DNA from: VRUE01 sp963703335
GTDB taxonomy: Bacteria; Actinomycetota; Thermoleophilia; Solirubrobacterales; 70-9
Assembly: GCA_963703335.1 (NCBI GenBank)
Contig: OY969812.1
Coordinates: 620,001 to 684,000, forward strand
Reading direction: 5' to 3'
DNA length: 64,000 nt
The notes under the pieces are model-generated. The model saw only the letters and a list, made by a program, of their open reading frames with translations, had not been told where the DNA came from and made no database searches. The first letter of the stretch is position 1. The number at the start of each line of letters is the position of its first letter. Positions 32,465-41,785 of this stretch are shown piece by piece. Position numbers and translations under genes: made by a program.

Positions 32465-33517
32465 GTGAGAAACCCCAGAGACTTCTTCCAACCCCAGGCG
32501 ATCGGCGCCCCCGAGCCGTTGCGCGAGATCCCCGTGAAGCCCTCACGAATGATCCACTTCCTCGACTTCTCCAACGAGAAGATGGTCGAAAAGGCCGCCG
32601 GGATCGCTGAGAAAACCGACATCCTGCTCGGCAACCTCGAGGACGCGATCCCGGTTGATCGCAAGGAGGCCGCCCGCCAGGGCCTGATCAAGGCCGCAAA
32701 GGGGTCCGACTTCGGCCAAACGGCACTCTGGACCCGAGTCAACTCGCTGGAGAGTCCCTGGGTCCTCGACGACCTCACCACCTTGGTCACCGAGATCGGC
32801 GAGCAACTCGAGGTCGTGATGGTGCCCAAGGTCGAGGGGGCCTGGGACATCCATTACGTCGATCGCCTGCTCGCTCAACTGGAGGCCAAGGCCAATCTCG
32901 ACCGCCCGATCCTGATCCACGCGATCCTCGAGACCGCACAGGGCGTGGTCAACCTGGAGGAGATCGCCGCCGCCAGCCCGCGCATGCAGGGGATGAGCTT
33001 CGGTCCTGCCGACCTCGCAGCGTCGCGGCGGATGAAGACCACCCGCGTCGGCGGCGGCCACCCCGGCTACCGGGTGATGGAGGACCCGGCCGATCCCGAG
33101 AACCCCGAGGCGGACCGGGTCAGCGCCCAGCAGGACCTCTGGCACTACTCAATCGCCCGCATGGTCGATGCCTGCGCCGCCACCGGCATCCTGCCCTTTT
33201 ACGGACCGTTCGGAGACATCAAGGACACGGCCGGCTGCGAGACCCAGTTCCGCGCCGCCTTCCTGATGGGCTGTGTCGGCGCCTGGTCGCTGCACCCGGT
33301 GCAGATCGGCATCGCCAAGAAGGTCTTCAGCCCGCCGCCGGAGGAGGTCAAGTTCGCCAAGAAAGTACTCGAGGCGATCCCCGACGGCCGCGGTGTCCAC
33401 ATGATCGACGGCAAGATGCAAGACGACGCCACCTGGAAGCAGTGCAAGGTGATGGTCGAGTTGGCGGAGATGCTGGCGGCCAAGGATCCCGAGCTGGCCG
33501 AAACATACGGTTTGTAG
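32465..33517 (+). CDS. mcl: L-malyl-CoA / beta-methylmalyl-CoA lyase
   Basis: HpcH/HpaI-CitE superfamily lyase of 350 residues that cleaves methylmalyl-CoA to glyoxylate and propionyl-CoA and/or malyl-CoA to acetyl-CoA and glyoxylate. Family features: MIHFLDFSNEKMVEKAAGIAEKTD, LLGNLEDAIP (acidic metal ligand), VVMVPKVEGAWDIHYVD, LETAQGVVNLEEIAAASPRMQGMSFGPADLAASRR and a long C-terminal lid region. The length and the MSFGPADLAASRRMKTTRVGGGHPGY block fit Mcl rather than CitE. The start is GTG 32465 with GAGGAG upstream. It supplies the late steps of the ethylmalonyl-CoA pathway begun by ccr and ecm. Confidence 0.9.
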   Translation: MRNPRDFFQPQAIGAPEPLREIPVKPSRMIHFLDFSNEKMVEKAAGIAEKTDILLGNLEDAIPVDRKEAARQGLIKAAKGSDFGQTALWTRVNSLESPWVLDDLTTLVTEIGEQLEVVMVPKVEGAWDIHYVDRLLAQLEAKANLDRPILIHAILETAQGVVNLEEIAAASPRMQGMSFGPADLAASRRMKTTRVGGGHPGYRVMEDPADPENPEADRVSAQQDLWHYSIARMVDACAATGILPFYGPFGDIKDTAGCETQFRAAFLMGCVGAWSLHPVQIGIAKKVFSPPPEEVKFAKKVLEAIPDGRGVHMIDGKMQDDATWKQCKVMVELAEMLAAKDPELAETYGL

Positions 33518-33732
33518 TCCTGTTTAACCAGGTGGAGTGACTCCCGTCCCGTCCCGCCAGTGAACCAGTGCGGTCCTCTTGACCGTAACCCCAGTTTTCC
33601 CGATGCATTTTTTTCGTTCCGCGCTAACGTGAACGAGCGGCCCTGCCGATAGGGGAGGAGAACCGAATTTGCCTGGTTCAGCGCCAAAAACATCGAGTAA
33701 ATCTCCCTAAAAAAAGGTAACACCCTCCTCCC
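33518..33732 (+). other. AT-richer leader before the exopolysaccharide genes
   Basis: A 215-base gap with lower GC than its surroundings, T- and A-runs (near 33607 and 33711) and a weak hairpin (GAACC/GGTTC, 33660-33679). It probably holds the promoter and an untranslated leader for the polysaccharide operon. I recognise no known riboswitch in it. Confidence 0.4.
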
Positions 33733-35358
33733 ATGCAAAGCTCGACCGATCTCTCCCTAGACAGCACTTTCCCCGCTGCCGCTAAATCGCGTCGCAGCGC
33801 CCTGGTCCAGGATCGACCCACACTTGGCAGCCTGCCCCGTACCAGCCGCAGCCTGGGCTGGTGGCTGCTCCCGGTCATCGATCTCGTCTCATCTTCGGTC
33901 GCGCTTGTTGCGGTCATCTTGCTCGCAGGCGTCGCTGTTTTCCCGGCGCTGCTCGTCGCGCCGCTACTGCTCATCGCTCTCAATGGCCTGCTCGGTACAT
34001 ACGGCGCCAACAGCTCGAGGAGCGGCCTCGGCAGTGAGGATGGTCTTGCCTGGCCCGTGATCCGCCTGCTGACGGCCGCCGTCTTTGCCTGGTCGGCCTC
34101 TCTACTCACCCCGCTTGACGGCGGTGCCCAACTCGCTCTCTGGTTGACCTTCGCCGTGCTCGACACCGCAGGACGGATGCTGAGCGCACCGCTACTCGGC
34201 CGCCTCGACCGGGTCGAGCGCTGGGTGCTGGTCGGCGACGAAGCCACCGCCGAGCGACTAAAGGCCTATGGGCCGCTGCGCCGCTACGCGAGTGTGGTCT
34301 GCACCGTGGCGCCTTTCGGAGACGACCACGCCAAGCCAGCCGACCGAGTGGCGGCACTGGAGATCGTCGACCGATACCAAGCCGACCGGGTCGTGATTGC
34401 CTCCCAACACGCCGACGACGAGAGCCTGCTCGAACTCGTCCGCGCTTTCAAGTCGATCGGGGTTCCGGTCAGCCTCCTGCCTCGGCCCCTCGACCTGCTC
34501 GAGGCGCCCGCCGCGATGCCGAGCCAGGTTGGCGGAGTGCCGCTGATCGACGTCGAGGCTCTTGCCACCCGCGGTGCGGTCCCCTACTCGGGGCCCGACC
34601 GCCGCCATACCCGTAGAACGCTGGTCAGCGTCGTCGTGCCGGCGATGAACGAGGAGAACAACATCGGTCACGTGCTGAGTCGCCTACCGGCCGACTTGCA
34701 CGAGGTGATCTTGGTCGACGGGAACTCAAAGGACAGGACGATCGAAGCTGCGGAACGTGCCTACCCAGGCATCCGGGTACTCAGCCAGAGCGGAAGGGGC
34801 AAGGGCGATGCCTTTCGCACCGGCTTCGCCGCCGTCAGCGGCAACCTGGTTGTGATGCTCGACGCCGACGGCTCTGCCGATCCCGCCGAGATTCCCAGTT
34901 TCGTCGAGGCGCTGGAGGCCGGCGCCGACTTCGCCAAGGGCTCCCGCTTCCTCGAGGGCGGCGGCAGCGCCGACATCACCAAGCTGCGCAGCGTTGGAAA
35001 CGGCGTTTTGAGCGGAACTGCCAACCTGCTGCACGGCACCCACTTCACTGACCTCTGCTACGGCTACAACGCCTTCTGGGCAAGGTGCCTTCCTTTCATC
35101 TCGCTCGACGTCCCCGGCTTCGAGGTCGAGACGCTGATCAACCTTAGAATTGCCGGGGCCGGGATGAAGATCACCGAGGTGCCCAGCTACGAGGCTGACC
35201 GCATCTCCGGCCATAGCAACCTCAACACCTTCCGCGACGGCTTCAGGGTGCTGGGAACGATCTTCCGCGAGGCGCGCCGTCGCCGCACCATCCGGAGCGG
35301 GCGCGAGCATGTGGACCCGGCTCAGCTCCGCGAAGCTGAGACCGTATCGGCGACCTGA
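33733..35358 (+). CDS. Membrane CoA-binding-like domain fused to GT2 glycosyltransferase
   Basis: A 541-residue fusion. The N-terminal half (about 40-290) has several transmembrane helices and a Rossmann-type sensor region (RVERWVLVGDEATAERLKAYG, ADRVVIASQHADDESLLELVRAFKSIGVPVSLLPRPLDLLE) as in the first part of WbaP/EpsE-like initiating sugar-phosphate transferases; the catalytic transferase half is missing. Instead, residues about 295-510 are a GT-A glycosyltransferase of family 2 (SVVVPAMNEENNIGHVLSRL, VDGNSKDRT, MLDADGSADP) similar to dolichol-phosphate-mannose synthases. It opens the exopolysaccharide operon. Acceptor unknown. Confidence 0.82.
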   Translation: MQSSTDLSLDSTFPAAAKSRRSALVQDRPTLGSLPRTSRSLGWWLLPVIDLVSSSVALVAVILLAGVAVFPALLVAPLLLIALNGLLGTYGANSSRSGLGSEDGLAWPVIRLLTAAVFAWSASLLTPLDGGAQLALWLTFAVLDTAGRMLSAPLLGRLDRVERWVLVGDEATAERLKAYGPLRRYASVVCTVAPFGDDHAKPADRVAALEIVDRYQADRVVIASQHADDESLLELVRAFKSIGVPVSLLPRPLDLLEAPAAMPSQVGGVPLIDVEALATRGAVPYSGPDRRHTRRTLVSVVVPAMNEENNIGHVLSRLPADLHEVILVDGNSKDRTIEAAERAYPGIRVLSQSGRGKGDAFRTGFAAVSGNLVVMLDADGSADPAEIPSFVEALEAGADFAKGSRFLEGGGSADITKLRSVGNGVLSGTANLLHGTHFTDLCYGYNAFWARCLPFISLDVPGFEVETLINLRIAGAGMKITEVPSYEADRISGHSNLNTFRDGFRVLGTIFREARRRRTIRSGREHVDPAQLREAETVSAT

Positions 35359-35389
35359 CCCGGCTCCGGATACACCCCCGGGTTCGAGG

Positions 35390-36394
35390 ATGGAGCCGGC
35401 AAACGCCGAATCCCTCTCAACGGTGTCACGCCAAACCCGAAACAGCGTCTCAGTAATAGTTCCCGCTTGGAGCTGGGACCGTCGCGATGAGCTGGCAGGC
35501 TGCCTGCGCGCAATCGAGCGGCAGACCCTAGTCCCAGCCGAGACAATCGTCGTAATCGACCACAACCAGCAGCTACTCGACTGGACGCGCAGCACTTTCG
35601 GGAGCGTGCAGACGATCCCCAACCGCCACGACCGCGGCGTAGTGGGCGCCCGCAACAGCGGCGTAGAGGTGGCCCGAGGTGACATCGTCGTCCTCACCGA
35701 CGACGACACGGAAGCGGAGCCGACCTGGATCGAGGGGCTGGCATCCTGCTTCGCCGATCCCAATGTCGTCGGGGTCACTGGCGAGCTGATACCGAAATGG
35801 GCGAATGAGGAGCCCCGTTGGTTCCCGCCCGAGTTCTACTGGGTGTTCGGCTGCAGCTACACCGGCCTTCCCACGACGATAGCTCCAGTTCGCAACCCGA
35901 TCGCCGCCAACATGGCCGTGCGCAACGAGCAACTGTGCGAGATCGGTGGCTTCCGGCAAGGTGTCGCCCCCCGCGAGATCAAATACCGGGGCGTCGTCAT
36001 CGCCGGCGGCCATGCCCTGGAGGACACCGAGCTGGGTATCCGTATCGGGGAGCGCTGGCCTGAGATGAGCTGGCTCTACCAACCCAATGCCACGGTCCAC
36101 CACGCCGTTGCCGCCGAGCAAGCGACGCTCGGGTACTTGATCCGCCGCAGCTTCGAGGAGGGCGCCAGCAAGGTGGAGCTTGCCCGCGCCGTTGGCGCGC
36201 AGCAGGGGCTGAGCTCGGAGCGACGTTACCTCGCGGTCGTCTTGCCGCTGGGAGTTGCCCGCGGCCTTTGGCAAACGCTGCGCGGCGACCTCAATGGCGT
36301 CCGTCGTGCCGCCGCGATTGCGATCGGCCTGCTGAGCAGCGGGCTCGGGCTCCTAGCCGCAACCCTCGCCCACGCACGGCGGCCGCGGCGATGA
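35390..36394 (+). CDS. Family 2 glycosyltransferase
   Basis: A GT-A enzyme of about 334 residues: SVSVIVPAWSWDRRDELAGCLRAIERQ, RGVVGARNSGVEVARGDIVVLTDDDTEAEP with the DDD metal motif, PIAANMAVRNEQLCEIGGF and GHALEDTELGIRI with the ED pair near the active site. The C-terminus has two hydrophobic helices that may attach it to the membrane. ATG 35390 is preferred; an ATG at 35309 inside the previous gene is also open. The next gene starts in its stop codon (ATGA). Confidence 0.85.
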   Translation: MEPANAESLSTVSRQTRNSVSVIVPAWSWDRRDELAGCLRAIERQTLVPAETIVVIDHNQQLLDWTRSTFGSVQTIPNRHDRGVVGARNSGVEVARGDIVVLTDDDTEAEPTWIEGLASCFADPNVVGVTGELIPKWANEEPRWFPPEFYWVFGCSYTGLPTTIAPVRNPIAANMAVRNEQLCEIGGFRQGVAPREIKYRGVVIAGGHALEDTELGIRIGERWPEMSWLYQPNATVHHAVAAEQATLGYLIRRSFEEGASKVELARAVGAQQGLSSERRYLAVVLPLGVARGLWQTLRGDLNGVRRAAAIAIGLLSSGLGLLAATLAHARRPRR

Positions 36395-39024
36395 GACGCG
36401 GACGCGCCGATTTCGAGGGGCTCGCGGCCGACTTCACACCGATGCTCACCTGCGAGGTTGAGCTCGGGGCGCCGCTGCCGACGCTGGATCCCGGCGCCGG
36501 GATAGGCGGCCGGGCACCCTACACCGCAGCGCTCTGTCTGGTGCGGTTGCACGGGGCGCCCCTCGGCACGGTCCGGATCGAGTTGCCACTGGACGGCCTG
36601 CCGCCGGAGCAGCTCGCCCAACGGATCGGGGCTGAGCTTGGCGACCAAGTCGAGAGTCACCTCCGCGACGACGGGCTGGAATTCTCGAGTCCGCTCGGTG
36701 CCGAGGGCCTGCCGGCATCGGCCCGCCCTCGCTGCCTAACCGCGATCGACGAGCTGAGGCGCCACGCCCCCACTGCCAGCGTGGTGATCCCAACCCGCAA
36801 CCGGCCCGCCTCAGCGCTCGAGACGCTTCGCAGCGTGCTCCGCTCGGACTACCCGAGCGATCGCTTCGAGGTGATCGTCGTCGACAATGGCTCAGGCGAG
36901 GACGAGCGGCTCGACGAGTCTGACTTCGAGCCGGGCGAGGTCAAGGTGCGATTGCTCTCAGAAGAAGAAGCCGGTGGCTCCAACGCCCGCAATGCGGGGC
37001 TCCATGCCGCTAAGGGAGAAATAGTCGCCTTCTGTGACGACGATGTACTGGTCGACCGCAACTGGCTCGCCTCGCTCGCCCTGGCCTTCGCCCACGGCGA
37101 TCGCGTCGGGGGCGCTGCCGGGCTGACGTTGCCGCGCGAATTGGAGACGCCTGCTCAGGTTTGGTACGAGGGATTTGCCAGCGCCGACCGCGGCCTCGAC
37201 CGCCGCCTGCTCGACCGCCGCGACCCCCCTTCCGACCGGCCGCTTTTTCCCTTCACGATCGGCGATTTGGGCAGCGGAGAGAACTTTGCCTTCCGCCGCG
37301 AGCTGCTGGTCGAGCTCGGTGGCTTCGATCCTGCCCTGGGAACGGCCACGGCAACGCTCGGCGGCGAGGACGTCGAGGCAATGCTGCGAGTGCTCCTAGC
37401 CGACCACCAGGTGATCTACGAGCCGGGCGCGATCGTGCGTCACGCGCACCAGCGCGAGTTCGAGCAATTCGAAAGGCGAGTCTGGGGGTACGGGGTGGGC
37501 CTCACGGCCTGCCTCTCGAAGGTCCTGGCCGAGCATCCACGCCTCGTGCCGGAGTTGCTCCTCAAGCTCCCGCGCGGCTTGGCCTACGCGATCTCTCCCC
37601 GCTCGGCCAAGAACGAGGGTAAGCCGGCGGACTATCCCAGTCGGCTTACCCGGCTCGAGTTGCGCGGCATGGCCTACGGCCCGCTCGCCTACATAAGGAG
37701 CAGGAGGAGCAAGCGGCGGCGCAGGCGCGGGTTCACCACGCGCGTGGAGTCACCGGCGCCGGCGCCCGGCGCCCTGCGTGCGTTGATCGTCACCGACTCC
37801 TACTGGCCGCTGATCGGGGGCGCGAACCGAAGCATCGAATTGCTCGCCCACAACCTCACCCGCCGCGGGCACACGGTGGCCGTCGCCACCGCTTGGCAGG
37901 AGGGGGTGCCCCTCGTAGAGGACCAGGGCGAGGTGCGGGTCCACCGCCTCCGCGACCTGACCAGCCGCATGGGCTGGATTTCGGAGGACCCTTATAAGCA
38001 CAATCCGCCGCCGTTCCCAGACCCCGAGGCGGTATGGCGGCTGCGGCGCCTGATCGCCGAGTTCGAACCCGACATCGTCCACGCTTATGGATGGCTCACG
38101 CACTCGACCGCCGTTGCCCTGCTTGGCCGCAAGATCCCGATGCTGATCTCGGCCCGCGGATACGGAAACGTCTGCGCGGTGCACAACCTTGCTCGCAACC
38201 TGGGTCGCAGCGAAGAGATCTGCGAGGGGCCGGCACCGCTGAAGTGCCTTGCTTGCTCCAGCCGTACCTACGGCGTCGCCAAGGGGACCGCGGCAGTGGC
38301 GGGCGTTTTCGGCTCCGGCCCGGTCCTGCGCCGCAAGACAACCGCAATCCACAGCGTCAGTAGCTTCGTCGCCGCCAAGATCGATCGCTACCTGCACGTC
38401 AAAGGAGCCCGTAACGAAATCGTGCCCAACTTCCACGAGGACGTCTCGGCTCAGGCCGTCAACGAGGAGATCATCGCTCGACTACCGGCCCAGCCATTCA
38501 TCCTCTACGTCGGTGCATTCCGCAAGATCAAGGGGATCGAGGAGCTGTTCGAGGCCTACGAACAGCTCGAGGATCCGCCGCCCTTGGTTCTCGCCGGCAC
38601 CCGCGCCCCAGACACGCCAGACCGCTTCCCCGACGGCTCCGTGGTGGTCGAAGACGTGCCATACCCGACCGTGCTGGCGATGTGGGAGCGTGCCCTCTTC
38701 GGCGTCTTCCCGACCAGAATCCCGGAGGCACTCGGGAACGTGGTTCACGAGGCGATGAGCAAGGGTCGAGCCGTGATCGGCACCAAGCCGGGCGGCCACG
38801 AGGACATGATCGCCGACGGTGAGAACGGCCTGCTCGTCCCGGCCGGCGATCCAGCCGCGCTCGCCGAGGCGATGTCCCTGCTGGTCACGGATCCGGCACT
38901 TTGCCAACGGCTCGGCGAAGCGGCGCAGGTGCGCGCCCGCGACTTCACGCCCGAAGTGGTAATGCCACGAATGGAGCGGCTCTATCGAGAGACCGTTGCC
39001 GACTTTCGCCGGGGGCGCGAATGA
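36391..39024 (+). CDS. Bifunctional GT2-GT4 glycosyltransferase
   Basis: An 877-residue fusion of two glycosyltransferases. Residues about 125-420 form a GT-A domain (ASVVIPTRNRPASALETLRSVLRS, VVDNGSG, IVAFCDDDVLVDRNW, LGGEDVEAML); after a basic linker (RSRRSKRRRRR) residues about 495-870 form a GT-B domain of family 4 (LIVTDSYWPLIGGANRSIELLAHNLTRRGH, PFILYVGAFRKIKGIEELFEAY, EALGNVVHEAMSKGRAVIGTKPGG, ADGENGLLVPAGD). The first 120 residues are an extra domain with weak homology. Two sugar additions in one chain suggest successive steps of repeat-unit assembly. ATGA overlaps couple it to both neighbours. Confidence 0.87.
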   Translation: MRRGRADFEGLAADFTPMLTCEVELGAPLPTLDPGAGIGGRAPYTAALCLVRLHGAPLGTVRIELPLDGLPPEQLAQRIGAELGDQVESHLRDDGLEFSSPLGAEGLPASARPRCLTAIDELRRHAPTASVVIPTRNRPASALETLRSVLRSDYPSDRFEVIVVDNGSGEDERLDESDFEPGEVKVRLLSEEEAGGSNARNAGLHAAKGEIVAFCDDDVLVDRNWLASLALAFAHGDRVGGAAGLTLPRELETPAQVWYEGFASADRGLDRRLLDRRDPPSDRPLFPFTIGDLGSGENFAFRRELLVELGGFDPALGTATATLGGEDVEAMLRVLLADHQVIYEPGAIVRHAHQREFEQFERRVWGYGVGLTACLSKVLAEHPRLVPELLLKLPRGLAYAISPRSAKNEGKPADYPSRLTRLELRGMAYGPLAYIRSRRSKRRRRRGFTTRVESPAPAPGALRALIVTDSYWPLIGGANRSIELLAHNLTRRGHTVAVATAWQEGVPLVEDQGEVRVHRLRDLTSRMGWISEDPYKHNPPPFPDPEAVWRLRRLIAEFEPDIVHAYGWLTHSTAVALLGRKIPMLISARGYGNVCAVHNLARNLGRSEEICEGPAPLKCLACSSRTYGVAKGTAAVAGVFGSGPVLRRKTTAIHSVSSFVAAKIDRYLHVKGARNEIVPNFHEDVSAQAVNEEIIARLPAQPFILYVGAFRKIKGIEELFEAYEQLEDPPPLVLAGTRAPDTPDRFPDGSVVVEDVPYPTVLAMWERALFGVFPTRIPEALGNVVHEAMSKGRAVIGTKPGGHEDMIADGENGLLVPAGDPAALAEAMSLLVTDPALCQRLGEAAQVRARDFTPEVVMPRMERLYRETVADFRRGRE

Positions 39025-39821
39025 AGATCGCAAGCGTCGGCAAATCCCGCGACCTGGTCCTCATTGCCGCGGCCGCACTCGCTTCGCTGATCCTGGTCGC
39101 CCTGCCCCTCGAGGGACTGATCAAGGCGCTTGCGCTGCTGCCGATGGTCCTCTTCCTCCCCGGCTATGCGCTGGCCGCAGCGATGTTCCCCAGCCAGGAA
39201 CCGGGCCGCGGCGAGCGCGCCATCTATGCCATTGCGCTCAGCGTCGGGGCGGCCTCGCTGGGCGGCCTCGTCTGGCAGTTTGCCTTTGGACTCGATCGAA
39301 CGTCCTGGGCGCTCGTGCTGGCCGCGATCACCCTGGTCGCCTGTGCGGTGGCACAGAAGCGCAGGCAGAGGCCGGGAATGCCGATGCGGGATCGAGGTCG
39401 ATCGCGACCGTCGCAAGCCAGGACCTCGGACCGGCCCAGACTCGAGGCGCTGACCGTGGTCACCGCGCTGATCGGTCTCGCCGCGGCGATCGTGGCCATC
39501 GCAATCGCCACTGAGGGCCTGGAAGACCAGCGCGCCGATTCGCACTTCAGCGCGCTCTGGATCGTGCCCCGCGACCCGGGATCCGACACGATTGAAGTCG
39601 GGGTGCTGAACCACCAGGGCGCGGCGCACGAGTACAGCCTCGAGGTCGAAACCACGGGTCGAACGATCGAGCGGTGGCGGGGGCGCCTGGGCTCACGTCA
39701 GCGCAAGCAGCTACTGCTTCAACCGGAGGTGGTCCCGCCGGGTGCACAGGTCGTCGCCTCCCTCTACGTGGACGGCGCCCTCTACCGGCGCGCCGAGCTG
39801 CAGGAGGAAATCGGCGCTTGA
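39021..39821 (+). CDS. DUF1616-like membrane protein
   Basis: A 266-residue protein with two hydrophobic hairpins near the N-terminus (LVLIAAAALASLILVALPLEGLIKALALLPMVLFLPGYALAAAMFP in segments), another helix about residues 150-170, and an extracytoplasmic beta domain. The opening with FLPGYAL and the following helices match DUF1616 proteins found in archaeal and actinobacterial surface-glycan loci. Biochemical role unknown. Its ATG overlaps the preceding stop and the next gene begins at its own stop (TTGA). Confidence 0.78.
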   Translation: MKIASVGKSRDLVLIAAAALASLILVALPLEGLIKALALLPMVLFLPGYALAAAMFPSQEPGRGERAIYAIALSVGAASLGGLVWQFAFGLDRTSWALVLAAITLVACAVAQKRRQRPGMPMRDRGRSRPSQARTSDRPRLEALTVVTALIGLAAAIVAIAIATEGLEDQRADSHFSALWIVPRDPGSDTIEVGVLNHQGAAHEYSLEVETTGRTIERWRGRLGSRQRKQLLLQPEVVPPGAQVVASLYVDGALYRRAELQEEIGA

Positions 39822-41785
39822 CCGGAGCGGCCGCTTCGGCAGGCACCCGAGTTCGCCGCGCCCGCACCAAAGGCGCTGGGATCGTGGCCCGGCGCCGGCC
39901 CCAGGCGAGTGCATTTGGCGCCACCGGCCTGCTCGCGATGCTGGTCGGGGCCGGCCTCTTGATGGTTGCCCTGGGCAACAACGCAGCGCGCAAGGAAACT
40001 GGCCACGCGCAGATCCTCTTCTGGGGAGGCCTGGTGCTGATCTACACGCCGATCACACTCCGTCTGCTCTCCCCCTCCTCGTCCCGAACGGAGTGCGCGG
40101 CGCTCTCGGTTCTCCTCGGCGCGGGCCTCTACATCGTCAAGGTTCTCTACAACCCGGTTGGCTTCATTCCCCACGACGAGATGGCGACCTTGCGCCAGAC
40201 CTGGGAGCTGCTGGAGACCGGCCATTTCTTCTCCGCCAACCCGGTCGTCCAAGGCTACGCCGGATACCCCGGGATCGAGGCCGTGACCGCGGCGCTGTCG
40301 CGGGTCTCGGGCCACGGCGTCTACGTGTCGGCGACCATCCTGGTCGGTGTCGCCAGGGTCGCGCTGATGCTCGGCCTGTTCCTCTTCCTCGAGCGGGTCA
40401 GTCGCTCCTACCGCGTAGCCGCGATCGGCGTAGCGGTCTACGCCTGCAACCCCAGCTTCCTGTATTTCGACTCCCAGTTCGGCTATGAGTCCCTTGCCCT
40501 GGCGATCGGGGTGGCTTTGCTGCTCGCCTCGCTGCGCTGGACCGAAGCCAAGGCGCCCGAACGGCGTGCCAATCGCGGTGGGCTGATCGCGGCAATGGCG
40601 GTCCTCGCTGCAACGCTGGTCACCAGCCACCACCTCTCCACCTACGCCATGCTCGCCTTCCTGCTCTGCTGGGCGCTGCTGATCGAGCTCGGGCGACGGC
40701 GCTTTTCGTTCCGATCCCTGCAGATCCCCGCCACCGTCTCGCGCGATCCGTCCAGCCGGCCCGGTTTCAAATGGTTCAATGGCCCGGCACTTCCGGCACT
40801 GCTCCTCGGCATCAGCGGCGGCGCCTGGCTGCTCTTCGCCGCCGGCGACGTGACCAGCAGCGAGCTCAGCAGCGTCTTCACCGATTCTTTCCACTCGATC
40901 GTCAACCTGATCACCGGCCAGTCCGGCTCAAAGGCGCTGTTCGCGGCCGGCAACGGGCAAACCAACACGACCGTCGCCCGGTTGCTCGGCGTCGCCTCGA
41001 TCATCCCGCTGCTCTTCGTGATCCCGTTTGGCCTCTACAGGGCGTGGCTGCGACCTGGATCGAGCGCGATCTGGCGGGCGCTGTCGCTCGTCGCCCTGCT
41101 CTACCCGGTGACGCTCGGACTGCGCCTGACCCAGGCGGGCACCGAGACTTCCCAGCGAGCCTCCGAGTTCGTCTTCGTCGGCCTCGCCTTCGTCGCCGGG
41201 CTACTCATAACCGAACCGCTGCGCCCGCCGAACGCCTGGCGCAGCGCAGCCCGGCCGGTCGCCATCGCCGTGATCGCGACGATCGTCTTCATCGGTGGCT
41301 TCATCGTCGGCGAAGCGCCCGCCACACGCCAGCCCGGTCCCTACATCGTCGGAGCCGAGTCGCGCTCCGTCAGTCCCCAGGGACTCGCCGCCGCGCGTTT
41401 CGCGGACACACACCTGCCTCCTCGCAGCCGCATCCTGGTCGACCGGGTGAACGCGACGCTGCTGGCCGCTCTCGGCCATCTCGACCCGGTGATCGGCCAG
41501 GTCAACGGCATCCCCGTCTCGCGCGTCTTCTTCAGCAAGAAGTACGACAGCAAGGACCAGGAAGTGATCAGCGAGGACGCGATCGACTACATCGTCGTCG
41601 ACCGGCGCTTCATCGACAGGGCGCCCGATTCCGGCTTTTACTACGAACGCGACGAGCCGTCGGGCGGCAAGCCGATCGACGCCGAATCGTTGCGCAAGTT
41701 CGCCGACCTCGAAGGCCTCAATCGCGTCTACGACAACGGGGCGATCGCGATCTATGACACGGCATTGCTGAGGTCCAAACCGTGA
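39818..41785 (+). CDS. Polytopic membrane protein, polymerase- or GT39-like
   Basis: A 655-residue membrane protein with about a dozen helices and a C-terminal outside domain (about 540-655: RFADTHLPPRSRILVDRVNATLLAALG, IDYIVVDRRF). The layout resembles Wzy polymerases or membrane glycosyltransferases in actinobacterial polysaccharide loci, but no catalytic motif can be pinned down; an early outside loop has HDEMATLRQTWELLETGHFF, which recalls GT39/GT-C acidic loops. TTG start at 39818 overlaps the previous stop. Confidence 0.75.
   Translation: MTGAAASAGTRVRRARTKGAGIVARRRPQASAFGATGLLAMLVGAGLLMVALGNNAARKETGHAQILFWGGLVLIYTPITLRLLSPSSSRTECAALSVLLGAGLYIVKVLYNPVGFIPHDEMATLRQTWELLETGHFFSANPVVQGYAGYPGIEAVTAALSRVSGHGVYVSATILVGVARVALMLGLFLFLERVSRSYRVAAIGVAVYACNPSFLYFDSQFGYESLALAIGVALLLASLRWTEAKAPERRANRGGLIAAMAVLAATLVTSHHLSTYAMLAFLLCWALLIELGRRRFSFRSLQIPATVSRDPSSRPGFKWFNGPALPALLLGISGGAWLLFAAGDVTSSELSSVFTDSFHSIVNLITGQSGSKALFAAGNGQTNTTVARLLGVASIIPLLFVIPFGLYRAWLRPGSSAIWRALSLVALLYPVTLGLRLTQAGTETSQRASEFVFVGLAFVAGLLITEPLRPPNAWRSAARPVAIAVIATIVFIGGFIVGEAPATRQPGPYIVGAESRSVSPQGLAAARFADTHLPPRSRILVDRVNATLLAALGHLDPVIGQVNGIPVSRVFFSKKYDSKDQEVISEDAIDYIVVDRRFIDRAPDSGFYYERDEPSGGKPIDAESLRKFADLEGLNRVYDNGAIAIYDTALLRSKP

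Noticed and set aside
33518..33732. Possible riboswitch before the polysaccharide operon
   Set aside because: No conserved c-di-GMP, c-di-AMP or other riboswitch core could be recognised; only a weak hairpin is present.
35370..35400. tRNA-like GGTTCGA string
   Set aside because: No acceptor stem, anticodon arm or CCA context around it; it lies at a gene junction.
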